Source: CBDDCX01 sp965226925 (lineage in GTDB: Bacteria > Gemmatimonadota > Gemmatimonadetes > Longimicrobiales > Gaopeijiaceae). From it: a DNA stretch of 64,000 bases. Where the stretch lies: assembly GCA_965226925.1 (NCBI GenBank), contig CBDDEN010000003.1:1-64000 (forward strand). The letters are read 5' to 3'. The notes under the pieces were generated by a model. It worked only from the letters and a program-made list of their open reading frames with translations, searched no databases and was not told where the DNA came from. Every line of letters starts with the position of its first letter. Position 1 is the first letter of the stretch. Positions 43,996-53,026 of the stretch are shown here, in pieces. The position numbers and the translations under genes were made by a program.

Positions 43996-45500
43996 TACAC
44001 CCGTTTCCGCATGCGCGCCGGAAGGATGCCGAGCTGGTCGCGGTATTTTGCCACGGTCCGGCGGGCGATCTTCACACCGTCGACCCTGAGAAGCTCCACG
44101 ATCTTCTGGTCCGTATGAGGTTTCCGGGCATCCTCCTCCTCGACGAGCTTCCGCATCTTGTCCTTTACGCCCCTGGCCGAGATGTCCTCTCCACTCGTGG
44201 TCGCCAGCCCGCTGGAGAAGAAGTACTTGAGCGAGAAGACCCCACGGGGCGTCTGCACGTACTTTTCGTTCGTCACCCTCGAAACCGTCGATTCGTGCAT
44301 CGCGATGTGGTCGGCGACCTCACGTAGCGTGAGGGGCTTCAGGTGCTGGACACCGTACTCGAAGAAATCCCGTTGACGGTCCACGATGAACCCCATCACT
44401 TTCAGCATTGTCTGCCGCCGCTGCTCGATCGCCTGGATCATCCAATTGGCCGAATTGAGCTTCCGCGAGATGAATTCCTTGTTCTCGCCCTTGAACTGTC
44501 CCTTGTCCCTGGCGACGTCTCGGTAGGACTGCGAGAGGCGGAGCCGTGGTAGGCTCGTATCGTTCACGAAGACCATGTATTCGCCGTCGATCTTCTCGAC
44601 GATGAGGTCCGGAATGATGTAACGCTCCGGGTCGGCCGAGTACTTGAGCCCGGGCTTGGGATCGAGCTTGGATATCTCGTCGGCCACGTCTTGGACCTCG
44701 ATGGGCTTGAGCCCCACGGCGCGTGCAACGTCGGCCCACCTGTGGTTGATCAGGTCTTCGAAGTGCCCTTCCACCACGCGGTACGTCTGGGAATCGCCCC
44801 TCTCCAGCATCCGGAGCTGGATGAGTATCGACTCGCGCAGGTCGCGCGCGGCCACGCCCGACGGATCGAAGGCTTGCACGGTAGCCAACATCGCCTCGGC
44901 TTCGTCGGTCCCGTACGGCCTGAACAGCTCGTCCAACTCCGTCTGCCCAGCCTTTTGCTCCTCCTCGTCCTCGAGCGCGTCGATTTCGGCCTGGGCGGTC
45001 GGACGTAGGTCCGCGAGCCAGCCGTTCACACCGAGGACGACGGCATCGAGATCGCAGGTCAGCGTTCCGATGTCGTTGACGTTACCGATGATCTCCTCTC
45101 CGAGTCGCATCTCGCGCTCGGCAATGTCGAGCATACGAAGCTGTCCGTGGAGGTGATCCCTCAGGTCCGTCGTTTCGACCGGGGCACGCTCGAAGTGCTC
45201 CCGCACCTCGTACTGCTCCCGCCTTCCGCCGACGTCGAAGCCGTCCAGGAGAATCTCCTCCCAGTCGATCTCGTCGTCGGGGGGATCGTCCTGACCGTCC
45301 TCCTGGAGTTCCACCTCATCCTGGACGTCGGCCTCGGTCATCTCCAAGAACGGGTTCTCTTCCAGTTCGGTCTTCAGGTGCTGCTGAAGATCCAGGAGAG
45401 GCATATAGAGCAGCTCCATCGCCTGATACAGGCGAGGGTTGATCTTCATCTCCTGACGGAGCTGCTGGCTCTGGAAGAGCCTTGTGTTGAATCCGCTCAT
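43995..45500 (-). CDS. rpoN: RNA polymerase sigma-54 factor
   Basis: 501 residues. The glutamine-rich activator-interacting region is at the N-terminus (QSQQLRQEMKINPRLYQAME), followed by an acidic linker, the core-binding domain (about 110-300), the HTH region with HIAMHESTVSRVTNEKYVQT and the RpoN box ARRTVAKYRDQLGI near the end. All parts are present. It directs transcription from -24/-12 promoters with bEBP activators. Its place right after lptB is widely conserved in proteobacteria and kept here. Confidence 0.96.
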   Translation of the reverse strand: MSGFNTRLFQSQQLRQEMKINPRLYQAMELLYMPLLDLQQHLKTELEENPFLEMTEADVQDEVELQEDGQDDPPDDEIDWEEILLDGFDVGGRREQYEVREHFERAPVETTDLRDHLHGQLRMLDIAEREMRLGEEIIGNVNDIGTLTCDLDAVVLGVNGWLADLRPTAQAEIDALEDEEEQKAGQTELDELFRPYGTDEAEAMLATVQAFDPSGVAARDLRESILIQLRMLERGDSQTYRVVEGHFEDLINHRWADVARAVGLKPIEVQDVADEISKLDPKPGLKYSADPERYIIPDLIVEKIDGEYMVFVNDTSLPRLRLSQSYRDVARDKGQFKGENKEFISRKLNSANWMIQAIEQRRQTMLKVMGFIVDRQRDFFEYGVQHLKPLTLREVADHIAMHESTVSRVTNEKYVQTPRGVFSLKYFFSSGLATTSGEDISARGVKDKMRKLVEEEDARKPHTDQKIVELLRVDGVKIARRTVAKYRDQLGILPARMRKRV

Positions 45501-45518
45501 GAGGTCCGCTGCAACGTC

Positions 45519-46424
45519 CTACGAATCAGTTTCGTCGGTCTCCGGCTGCGACCCATCAGGCGACCCAGCCGGGTCGCTCGCACCCACGGAGGGCCGGTCA
45601 TATCGGCCCCGCATGCGCTGCGTGAGGGTCGGCCCCAGGTAGATCTCGGCCACCTCTTCGTTCCAGACCAACTCCGAGACGGTGCCGCTCACCTGGATTC
45701 GTCCCTCATACATAATGTACGCCCGGTCCACGATCTCCAGGGTTTGTTCCACGTTGTGATCCGAGATGATGACGCCGATCCCCCGCTGCTTCAGGCTTCC
45801 CACGATATCTTGGATGTCGTTGACGGCGATGGGATCGATACCCGCAAAGGGCTCGTCGAGCAGCATGAACTTGGGCCGCTGCACGAGGGCGCGGGTTATC
45901 TCGAGTCGGCGCCGCTCCCCTCCCGAGAGGGAGTAAGCCTTGCTCGTCCGCAGATGCCCCAGGGAGAGCTCGGCCAACAGGTCTTCGAGGCGAGCGTCCT
46001 CCTCCCTCTTGGTGAGCTTGAGGGTCTCGAGAATGGCCTTCACGTTCTCCTCGACCGTCAGCTTTCGGAACACCGAGGGTTCCTGGGCAAGGTAGCCCAC
46101 ACCCATACGGGCCCGTCGGTACATGGGCACGTCCGTGAGATCCCGCTCGTCCAGGTAGACCTTTCCGCCGTCGGGGGGAATGAGCCCGACGATCATGTAG
46201 AACGTCGTGGTCTTGCCGGCCCCGTTCGGCCCCAGCAACCCGACGATCTCTCCCTGTTTCACCGAAATGGCGATCCCGTCGACGACACGCCGCTTTCGGT
46301 AGATCTTGGTCAGACCCTCGCCGTGAATGCGGCTCATGGCGGTCGACGTGGGGGTGATCACGGCCGCCACAGAGTCACCCTCGGGCGCCTCAGCGATGTC
46401 GTAGCCTGGACTTGGGTCGCTCAT
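45519..46424 (-). CDS. lptB: LPS export ABC transporter ATPase LptB
   Basis: 301 residues from ATG 46424, overlapping the lptA end by 35 bases; ATG 46337 is an alternative that gives the typical length. Walker A is LLGPNGAGKTTTFYMI, the Q-loop YLAQEPSVFRKLTVEEN, signature LSGGERRRLEITRAL, Walker B FMLLDEPFAGIDPIA, and the switch histidine is in VIISDHNVEQTLEI. It powers LPS extraction from the inner membrane with LptFG, which are not in the window. The extra N- and C-terminal tails are unusual and acidic. Confidence 0.95.
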   Translation of the reverse strand: MSDPSPGYDIAEAPEGDSVAAVITPTSTAMSRIHGEGLTKIYRKRRVVDGIAISVKQGEIVGLLGPNGAGKTTTFYMIVGLIPPDGGKVYLDERDLTDVPMYRRARMGVGYLAQEPSVFRKLTVEENVKAILETLKLTKREEDARLEDLLAELSLGHLRTSKAYSLSGGERRRLEITRALVQRPKFMLLDEPFAGIDPIAVNDIQDIVGSLKQRGIGVIISDHNVEQTLEIVDRAYIMYEGRIQVSGTVSELVWNEEVAEIYLGPTLTQRMRGRYDRPSVGASDPAGSPDGSQPETDETDS

Positions 46425-48123
46425 CGGTGCTGCGTTCCTCTCCTGGGTTGCTGGGTCGGCGCGGTGCCGACGAGGTCGTATCCGGAGGTGGCGGCGGTAC
46501 CGTATCGGCCACCGGGGCTCCCGAGCTCGGTTCGGGCTGAAAGTACGCCCCCTTGGCGTTGTCCACCTCCATACGATCCACTTCTCCATCTTCCATGAAC
46601 AGCCTGATCTCGTCGCCGAGCACGTAGTTGAGCTCCAGGGGGGCCGTGCCGGAGCCAGGCCCGGTCGCCGAGTCCGGAGTCGACCGGTAGAAGCTCCGCG
46701 CTCCACCCTGGGCCACGAGCTTGTCGAGGCGGTACCGACTTTGGCCCGTCGGGACAGTGCCGAGCGGAGCGCCCGTGGAATCCCCCACGTTGTCGATGAA
46801 GGTCGCCGTGATGGTCTGGCCTTCGATCCAATCGGTCCGAATAAGCTCGGGGGCGTCGGAAGCGTTGATGGAGTCCAGACCGCTGGAGATCCCGTGAGCC
46901 CGTCCGAACGCGAAGACGCTCTCCAGTTCGCCTCCGGGAGCCTTCACCTCGATGGAATCGCCCGTGAGAAAGAAGCCCTCCGCCGTCACTTGGGGTCGCG
47001 CAAAGGGGTTCCGGATCTCGGACGGGAGTGAATCGCCGGCCTCCGCGACCGACGGTGGCGCCGCTTCGGCGGGCTCCTGATATCCCCCGAGGACCGATAC
47101 GATGCGGTCGAGCTCGTCACTGGCGAAGTAGACTCGAACGACGGGACCCCTCATGTCCACCGACTCGGAGACCAGGTGAGCGTGACCGCGGGCCTCGAGT
47201 TCATCGATCCGATTGCTCGGTAGTCGCATATCGATGGTGTCCCCCCTCACGTCCAGGGTATCACCGGATTCTTCGTCGGGAGAGAGGATACGTGCGTCGT
47301 GGAAGAGCGTGAGGAGGCCGGTGTCCTCTCTGTACTCCATGGAGTCCCCGTAGGCGAGCAGCAAGTCCTGTCGAAGCTCGACACGACCCCGAGCCTGGAA
47401 TAACCGGTCCCCCACCAAGCGGATGAGATCGGCGTCGACGTCGAAGGGCGTCGGAGGTGCCGGTGGCTCCGGCTCGACAACCTCGACTTCTGTTGTGTCC
47501 GACGGCGACGTTTCCCCGGCCAGCGCCTCCGGTGGAGTTTCCGTCGAGTCCGGCGGCGAGGGCTCGATCGAGACGCTGTCCGCGTCGGCTTCCTCGGTCG
47601 GCACTTCCTCGAGCTCTGGAACCTCGGCCGGAAGGGTGTCCAGAACGACTACCGCCTTCGAGAAGAAGCGGGCATGCGGGCGGCCCCCACGCATGGTCAT
47701 GTCGTCTTCCGGCAGCTCGTCCCCTGCCTGGAGCATGACCAGGTTCTCACCGGTCATGATCGAGCCATCGTCCAGATCCGTGAGACTCACGGCACCTTGG
47801 GCCTGCAGTCGGCCGGCGCGGCTGAAGTACTGAGCCCGCTCGGCCAGAAGCTCCTGGGGGCCATCGCGGAAAAGCACATTTCCGAACAGCTGCGTAAAGG
47901 AATTGGCCTCGAAGGTGACGGAGGAATCGGCCTCGATGCGGGTGCCGTCGGTACAGAGAAAGCGCGGAAGTACGACGTGGCTCACTCGCCCGCCCGTCTG
48001 GGTCACCGAGTTGACTTGACGGGAATCGATCAGGTCACAAGTGCGATTCTGGGCGGTGAGAGGGGTTCCCCCCGAGAGGAACAGCACAGCCGCGACACCC
48101 AGCCCTGAGAGCAGACGCCGCAT
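46390..48123 (-). CDS. lptA: large LptA/OstA-like periplasmic protein
   Basis: 577 residues, far longer than E. coli LptA (about 185). A signal peptide (LLSGLGVAAVLFLSGGTPLTAQ) leads into OstA repeats (IEADSSVTFEANSFTQLFGN, AQYFSRAGRLQAQGAVSLTD). A long acidic, serine/proline/glutamate-rich insert at about 165-220 divides it from a second OstA-like half (LIRLVGDRLFQARGRVELRQ). It would form a bridge for LPS across the periplasm between LptC and the outer membrane. The proline-rich C-terminus is probably disordered. It sits between lptC and lptB as expected. Confidence 0.8.
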   Translation of the reverse strand: MRRLLSGLGVAAVLFLSGGTPLTAQNRTCDLIDSRQVNSVTQTGGRVSHVVLPRFLCTDGTRIEADSSVTFEANSFTQLFGNVLFRDGPQELLAERAQYFSRAGRLQAQGAVSLTDLDDGSIMTGENLVMLQAGDELPEDDMTMRGGRPHARFFSKAVVVLDTLPAEVPELEEVPTEEADADSVSIEPSPPDSTETPPEALAGETSPSDTTEVEVVEPEPPAPPTPFDVDADLIRLVGDRLFQARGRVELRQDLLLAYGDSMEYREDTGLLTLFHDARILSPDEESGDTLDVRGDTIDMRLPSNRIDELEARGHAHLVSESVDMRGPVVRVYFASDELDRIVSVLGGYQEPAEAAPPSVAEAGDSLPSEIRNPFARPQVTAEGFFLTGDSIEVKAPGGELESVFAFGRAHGISSGLDSINASDAPELIRTDWIEGQTITATFIDNVGDSTGAPLGTVPTGQSRYRLDKLVAQGGARSFYRSTPDSATGPGSGTAPLELNYVLGDEIRLFMEDGEVDRMEVDNAKGAYFQPEPSSGAPVADTVPPPPPDTTSSAPRRPSNPGEERSTDERPKSRLRHR

Positions 48124-48677
48124 CAGAACCGGACGGTGCCACCCCGCGTGCGGGCGTTGCGTACCAGCACCTGGTCGAAGTCGAGGTCGGCGTCGAAACC
48201 GCTTCCCTCCACGATGCTCTGATCCTCGTACATCACGGTCGCCGAATCGCTCCAGATCCGATCCTGCTGCGGATGGTAGTTGAGCTGGGAGCTTTCGATT
48301 CGGCGTTGTCCAGCCGCGATGACCAGTACGGCGTTGCCCTCGGCGACCATGGAATTGTCGTTGGTGTTCAGGCGGCCTCGGTCGGAAGTCACCACCGCCT
48401 TCTGCGTTCCCAAGTCCTCGTGGTATGCAGTCAACGTCACGTTGCCTCTGAGCAATACGACGGTGGAGTCATTGAAGAAGTAAGCGGTGTCGGCAATGAC
48501 GAGCGCTTCGCGGATCCCCTCCCGAGTCAGGTAATGCCTATTCCCGAAGATGATGTAGTCGGCCTCGATGCTCTCGAGCTCAGGATCGACCACCGCCTCC
48601 TGGCGGGGGCTCTCACACGCCACGAGACCCAAAAGAAAGGCGCTGCACAACCACGGTAACCGCTCAAGCAGCATCAC
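48123..48677 (-). CDS. lptC: LptC-like LPS export protein
   Basis: 184 residues. A lipoprotein-type signal ends LLGLVAC, so this LptC is a lipoprotein rather than a bitopic membrane protein. The beta-jellyroll reads YIIFGNRHYLTREGIREALV, VTLTAYHEDLGTQKAVVTSD and RIESSQLNYHPQQDRIWSDS. It would pass LPS from LptBFG to the LptA bridge. Its stop overlaps the start of lptA by one base, and its start overlaps kdsD by one base. Confidence 0.85.
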   Translation of the reverse strand: MMLLERLPWLCSAFLLGLVACESPRQEAVVDPELESIEADYIIFGNRHYLTREGIREALVIADTAYFFNDSTVVLLRGNVTLTAYHEDLGTQKAVVTSDRGRLNTNDNSMVAEGNAVLVIAAGQRRIESSQLNYHPQQDRIWSDSATVMYEDQSIVEGSGFDADLDFDQVLVRNARTRGGTVRF

Positions 48678-49663
48678 TATAGGGCGCCTGCCCTCATCAG
48701 ATCGTGAAGGTGGACGATTCCGATCAGGCGCTGGTCGTCGTCCACCACCGGCAGGGCCATGATCCCGTGCGCTTCCATCCGGCGGATCGCCGCCGAGCCG
48801 AGCTCGTCCGCGCGGGCCACCTTGGGTGACGCCGTCATCGCATCAGAGACAGGCACGTCGAGAAAGTCCTCGCGCTCTTCCATGAGACGGGTCAGGTCTC
48901 CGGCGGTCACTACCCCCTCGACTCGGTCGTCCGCGTCGACGATCGGTACCGTCCCCCGCTTCTCGGCCAGTGGGACGATACAATCCCGCATCGAAGCTCC
49001 GACGTGGAGTCGTGGATATTCTTGGGTGATCATCACGTCTTCTACACGCGTAGTGAGCTTTCGTCCCAGGGATCCGCCCGGATGCAGCTGGGCAAAGTCG
49101 TCCTCCCTGAAGCCCTTCTCCTGCAGCAGCACCACGGCCAAGGCGTCCCCCATGGCCAGCGCGGCCGTGGTCGAGGATGTCGGCGCCAAATCCATGGGAC
49201 ACGCCTCTTCGTCCACAGAGCAATCCAAGGCCACGGCGGCAACAGAGCCAAGAGGAGACTCCCGCTTGCCGACGAGGGCGATGATCGGAACGCCGGTGCG
49301 GACCAGGTAGTCCACCAAGCCCGACAGATCCGTCGTCTCTCCGCTCTTGGAGATCAAGATCGCGACGTCGTCCATGCCTACGATGCCCAGGTCGCCATGT
49401 AGCCCCTCCACGGGATGGAGGAAGTTTGCCGGCGTTCCGGTCGAAGTGAGCGTGGCCGCGATCTTGCGGCCGATGATCCCGCTCTTGCCGATCCCCGAGA
49501 CGATGACGCGGCCCCGGCAATTGGCCAGTAGGGCCACAGCCCTCACGAAGTCCTCGCCCAAGCGCTCGGCCAGCCGTTCCACGGACCGAGCCTCGACCTG
49601 CAGCACCCGCCTCGCCTCGCGAAGGATTCGTTCGGCGTCGGTAAGCGTCTCGGAGTCGGTCAT
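48677..49663 (-). CDS. kdsD: D-arabinose-5-phosphate isomerase
   Basis: 328 residues. SIS domain at about 35-170 (RVIVSGIGKSGIIGRKIAAT, STGTPANFLHPVEGLHGDLG, ILISKSGETTDL) and two CBS repeats at about 205-325. It converts ribulose 5-phosphate to arabinose 5-phosphate, the first step to Kdo. Size and order of domains match KdsD/KpsF. It is followed three bases downstream-in-operon by lptC and preceded by kdsC. Confidence 0.95.
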   Translation of the reverse strand: MTDSETLTDAERILREARRVLQVEARSVERLAERLGEDFVRAVALLANCRGRVIVSGIGKSGIIGRKIAATLTSTGTPANFLHPVEGLHGDLGIVGMDDVAILISKSGETTDLSGLVDYLVRTGVPIIALVGKRESPLGSVAAVALDCSVDEEACPMDLAPTSSTTAALAMGDALAVVLLQEKGFREDDFAQLHPGGSLGRKLTTRVEDVMITQEYPRLHVGASMRDCIVPLAEKRGTVPIVDADDRVEGVVTAGDLTRLMEEREDFLDVPVSDAMTASPKVARADELGSAAIRRMEAHGIMALPVVDDDQRLIGIVHLHDLMRAGAL

Positions 49664-49666
49664 GGG

Positions 49667-50236
49667 TCAGCCTCCCGCACGTTCGGCGCAGTATCGCTCG
49701 ACCAGGGCGTCCCATTCCCCCCTCGCCATCAGCAGCGCGCGCGCGAATTCGCGTACGGCCCCCGCTCCGCCACGCGCCGTCGAGGTCCAACCTGAGACGG
49801 CGTGCACCTCGGGAACGGCGTTGGCCACCGATACGGGCAATCCGACGCGCCGGAGGACCGGTAGATCCGCGAGGTCGTCGCCGACCATGGCGATCTGGTC
49901 CCATCCCCATTCGCGCTGGTCCAGAAGTCCCTGCACGATGGGCAGCTTGGCGGCGGCCGGGTCCTGATGGCATTCCGTGATCCCCAGTTCCTGTGCCCTT
50001 CGTGAGGTGGCTTCCGAGATGCGGCCCGAGACGATGACGACCTCGATCCCGGCCCAGGCGAGCATCTTCACTCCCAGACCGTCCTGGATATCGAATCGCT
50101 TGAGCTCGAGGGTCTCTCCGCCGGGTTCGGCTCCCAGATAGACCCCGCCGTCGGTGAGCACGCCGTCGACGTCCAGCACGACCATCCGGATGGCCCGGGC
50201 CACTTCCGTGGCGATCTGTTCCGGCGTCTCGTGCAT
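49667..50236 (-). CDS. kdsC: Kdo-8-phosphate phosphatase
   Basis: 189 residues, HAD superfamily without cap. Motif I is MVVLDVDGVLTDGGVYLG (nucleophile Asp), motif II VVIVSGRISEAT, motif IV MVGDDLADLPVLRRVGLPVS. It frees Kdo from Kdo-8-phosphate. The 310-bp inverted-repeat element begins only six bases upstream of its ATG, and no Shine-Dalgarno is present in that leader, so its translation start has probably been changed by the insertion. Confidence 0.94.
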   Translation of the reverse strand: MHETPEQIATEVARAIRMVVLDVDGVLTDGGVYLGAEPGGETLELKRFDIQDGLGVKMLAWAGIEVVIVSGRISEATSRRAQELGITECHQDPAAAKLPIVQGLLDQREWGWDQIAMVGDDLADLPVLRRVGLPVSVANAVPEVHAVSGWTSTARGGAGAVREFARALLMARGEWDALVERYCAERAGG

Positions 50237-50242
50237 GATTTA

Positions 50243-50552
50243 GAAGGCTGTTGAAGGAATACAGCGGGTCGCGTTAGGAGCGCCGAGGGTCCAGCGCGTA
50301 GGCGGCGCGACGACGCGATGCTGTAGTATCGGGGAGGAGCGCCAACACCCGGGGCACCGCGCGAAGCGTGGTCGGGCCCTCGCCGCCCTAACCCGTAGGG
50401 CACAGGGGGGTTGCGGTCTCATAGGTTGTCTATCCTCCTCGCCGTATCCCTGCTACGACTCGTCGTCGTTCCTACTCTGAGCCTCGCAAGACCGGGGCAC
50501 CCGCGCCGTAGGCGCGGGTCGCGCGACCCACTGTATTCCTTCAACAGCCTTC
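50243..50552. mobile_element. 310-bp MITE-like element with 31-bp terminal inverted repeats
   Basis: Positions 50243-50273 and 50522-50552 are inverted repeats matching at 30 of 31 bases; both begin GAAGGCTGTTGAAGGAATAC when read inward. The interior has no gene and shows weaker, extended inverted similarity (for example GACGACG near 50310 against a copy in the right half). No clear target duplication is seen. The right end supplies the last three codons and stop of kdsA. The mobilising transposase is not in the window. Confidence 0.8.
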
Positions 50553-51365
50553 GGCGGAAGGTGAGGCCGCAGGGCTTGCCTGCGCGCGGGCGGCACGCAC
50601 GGCCAAGGCCTGCACCAGGAGCGGCCTCAAGCGGTCGAGCGGAAGCATGTTGCTTCCGTCCGAGGGGGCCCGGCCCGGATCGGGATGGACTTCGAGGAAC
50701 AAGCCATCACATCCGGCGGCCACGGCAGCCAGGACCAACGGAGTGATGAACTCGGGATCGCCACCGCTGGATCCGTCCGCCTGCCCCGGACGCTGAACCG
50801 AATGCGTGCCGTCGAAGATGACGGGCACGCCACAGACGTCGCGTATGCGTTGGAAGGAGCGCATGTCGACGACCAGGTTCCCGTACCCGAAGAACGTCCC
50901 TCTTTCGGTCACCGCCACTCCGGACGCCCCGCCCCCCTTCGCCTTCTCCACGGCGCCTCGCATGTCCTCCGGAGACATCCACTGCCCCTTCTTCACGTTG
51001 ACCATCCGCCCGGTGGCGCCAGCGGCGGCGAGGAGATCGGTCTGACGGCACAGGAACGCCGGGATCTGCAGAATGTCGGCGACCTGGGCCGCTGATGCCG
51101 CCTGGCCCGCTTCGTGGATGTCGGTAACGATGGGAAGTCCCGTGTCATTCTTGACGCGCTGCAACAGCGCCAGCCCCGCCTCGAGGCCGGGACCACGCGG
51201 AGCGTCGAGCCGCGACCGGTTCGCCTTGTCGAAGGATCCCTTGAACACCACCGGAAGCTCCAAACTCGACGAAATTAGGGCCAACTCGCGGCCAACCTCG
51301 ACGTTGAGGTCGTCGTCTTCAAGTGTGCACGGACCCGAAATCAGGGTGAACGCGTCGAGCATCAT
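50541..51365 (-). CDS. kdsA: Kdo-8-phosphate synthase
   Basis: 274 residues from ATG 51365, which overlaps the pyrG stop (ATGA). The DAHP-synthase-like barrel is complete: FTLISGPCTLEDDDLNVEVG, VVFKGSFDKANRSR, KKGQWMSPEDM, GTFFGYGNLVVDMR, FDGTHSVQRPGQADGSSGGD. It condenses arabinose 5-phosphate with phosphoenolpyruvate. The C-terminal end ARAQASPAASPSAEGC is unlike the family, and its last codons and TGA come from the terminal repeat of the inserted element, so the tail has been rewritten while the barrel stays intact. Confidence 0.95.
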   Translation of the reverse strand: MMLDAFTLISGPCTLEDDDLNVEVGRELALISSSLELPVVFKGSFDKANRSRLDAPRGPGLEAGLALLQRVKNDTGLPIVTDIHEAGQAASAAQVADILQIPAFLCRQTDLLAAAGATGRMVNVKKGQWMSPEDMRGAVEKAKGGGASGVAVTERGTFFGYGNLVVDMRSFQRIRDVCGVPVIFDGTHSVQRPGQADGSSGGDPEFITPLVLAAVAAGCDGLFLEVHPDPGRAPSDGSNMLPLDRLRPLLVQALAVRAARAQASPAASPSAEGC

Positions 51366-53026
51366 TCCCCGGCTGTCGCCACGGCTTCCGGCGGAGCGGC
51401 CGCATCCGACCGGTTCAGGTGGGCGACCGCGGCCTCGATGAACGAGGCGAACAGAGGGTGAGGCCTGGTGGGACGGCTCTTCAACTCCGGATGGAACTGG
51501 CATCCGACAAACCAGGGATGCTTCGGGAGCTCGATCATCTCGACGAGGTTCTCGTCCGGTGACGTGCCCGACATGTTGAGTCCCTTCTCCTCCAGAAGCT
51601 CGCGGTACTTGTTGTTGACCTCGTACCGGTGCCGATGCCGCTCGTTGATCTCGTTCACACCGTAGATCTGTCGGACTCGGGACTCCGGGCGAAGCTGCGC
51701 CGGATACTGCCCCAGGCGCATCGTGCCTCCCTTGGTGGTGACGTTGAGCTGGGAGTCCATAAGACAGATCACGGGATCGGTAGAGTTGTCCGCAAACTCG
51801 ACGGAGTGCGCATTGGAGAGCCCGCACACGTTTCGGGCGAACTCGATGATGGCACACTGCAGCCCGAGACAGATCCCGAAGAACGGAAGTCCGTTCTCGC
51901 GGGCCCACTGAATGGCCAGGAGCATGCCCTCGATGCCTCGTTCTCCGAAGCCTCCCGGAATGAGTAGGCCGTCGAAGCCGGCGAGATTCCGAATTTCTCC
52001 GGTGGCGAATCGTTCGGCCGAGAGCCACTCGATCTCCACCCTCACGTCGTTGGCGATCCCGCCGTGGACGAGGCTCTGCTGAACGGACTTGTAGGCGTCC
52101 ACGAGCTCGGTGTACTTGCCCACGACCGCAATGCGCACGGTGCCTGCGGAGGGCTTCGTCACCCGTTCGACGATCGTCGTCCATTCCTCGAGCTCGGTGG
52201 GCGGCGCCTCGATGCCCAACAGGTCGAGCACGACGTCGTCCAGCTTCTGCCTTCGTAGTTCAAGAGGGACTGCGTAGATCGTGCTGACGTCCCTCGCTTC
52301 GATGATTCCGTTGAGTGGAACGTTCGTGAAGAGAGCGATCTTCTTTCTGATCTCCTCGTCCAACGGATGCTCGGAGCGACAGATGAGAATGTCCGGTTGG
52401 ATTCCGATCTGCATGAGCTCACGAACCGAATGCTGAGTGGGCTTGGTCTTGAGCTCTCCTACGGCCGAGATATACGGGATGAGCGTCAGGTGGATGAAGA
52501 TGGCGTTCTCGCGACCTTCGTCCTGACGGAACTGACGGATGGCCTCGAGGAACGGCAGGCTCTCGATGTCGCCGACCGTGCCGCCGATTTCGGTGATCAC
52601 CACGTCGTTGTCGTCGGCGAGCAGCCGCAGGCGGCTCTTTATCTCGTCCGTGATGTGGGGAATCACCTGCACGGTGGATCCGAGGTATTCACCCTTTCGC
52701 TCTTTGGCGATGACCTCCTGGTAAATGCGGCCCGTCGTGACGTTGTTCGCCTGGGAGAGCGACTCGTCGATGAAGCGCTCGTAGTGCCCGAGGTCGAGAT
52801 CGGTCTCGGCTCCGTCGTCCGTGACGTAGACCTCCCCGTGCTGGAACGGGGACATGGTGCCCGGATCGACGTTGATGTAGGGGTCGAACTTCTGGAGCGT
52901 GACCCTCAGGCCGCGCTCCTTCAGGATTCGTCCCAAGGACGCAGCGGCGATGCCCTTCCCCAGTGAAGACACGACGCCGCCGGTTACGAAGATGTACTTG
53001 GTCTGTCGCACGTCAGTCTCCGTCAT
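51362..53026 (-). CDS. pyrG: CTP synthase
   Basis: 554 residues, full length. The amidoligase domain begins YIFVTGGVVSSLGKGIAAAS and has YINVDPGTMSPFQHGEVYVT. The glutaminase domain has the nucleophile Cys in FFGICLGLQCAIIEFARNVC and the His-Glu pair in VGCQFHPELKSRP. It makes CTP, also needed for CMP-Kdo. The pyrG position between kdsB and kdsA is known from many diderm genomes. Both ends overlap neighbours by four bases. Confidence 0.97.
   Translation of the reverse strand: MTETDVRQTKYIFVTGGVVSSLGKGIAAASLGRILKERGLRVTLQKFDPYINVDPGTMSPFQHGEVYVTDDGAETDLDLGHYERFIDESLSQANNVTTGRIYQEVIAKERKGEYLGSTVQVIPHITDEIKSRLRLLADDNDVVITEIGGTVGDIESLPFLEAIRQFRQDEGRENAIFIHLTLIPYISAVGELKTKPTQHSVRELMQIGIQPDILICRSEHPLDEEIRKKIALFTNVPLNGIIEARDVSTIYAVPLELRRQKLDDVVLDLLGIEAPPTELEEWTTIVERVTKPSAGTVRIAVVGKYTELVDAYKSVQQSLVHGGIANDVRVEIEWLSAERFATGEIRNLAGFDGLLIPGGFGERGIEGMLLAIQWARENGLPFFGICLGLQCAIIEFARNVCGLSNAHSVEFADNSTDPVICLMDSQLNVTTKGGTMRLGQYPAQLRPESRVRQIYGVNEINERHRHRYEVNNKYRELLEEKGLNMSGTSPDENLVEMIELPKHPWFVGCQFHPELKSRPTRPHPLFASFIEAAVAHLNRSDAAAPPEAVATAGE

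Noticed and set aside
45147..46598. 483-codon plus-strand ORF opposite rpoN and lptB
   Set aside because: Shadow of two strongly conserved genes on the minus strand.
50411..50746. ORF crossing the right end of the MITE-like element
   Set aside because: Arg/Gly-rich shadow frame across an inverted-repeat border; no coding character.
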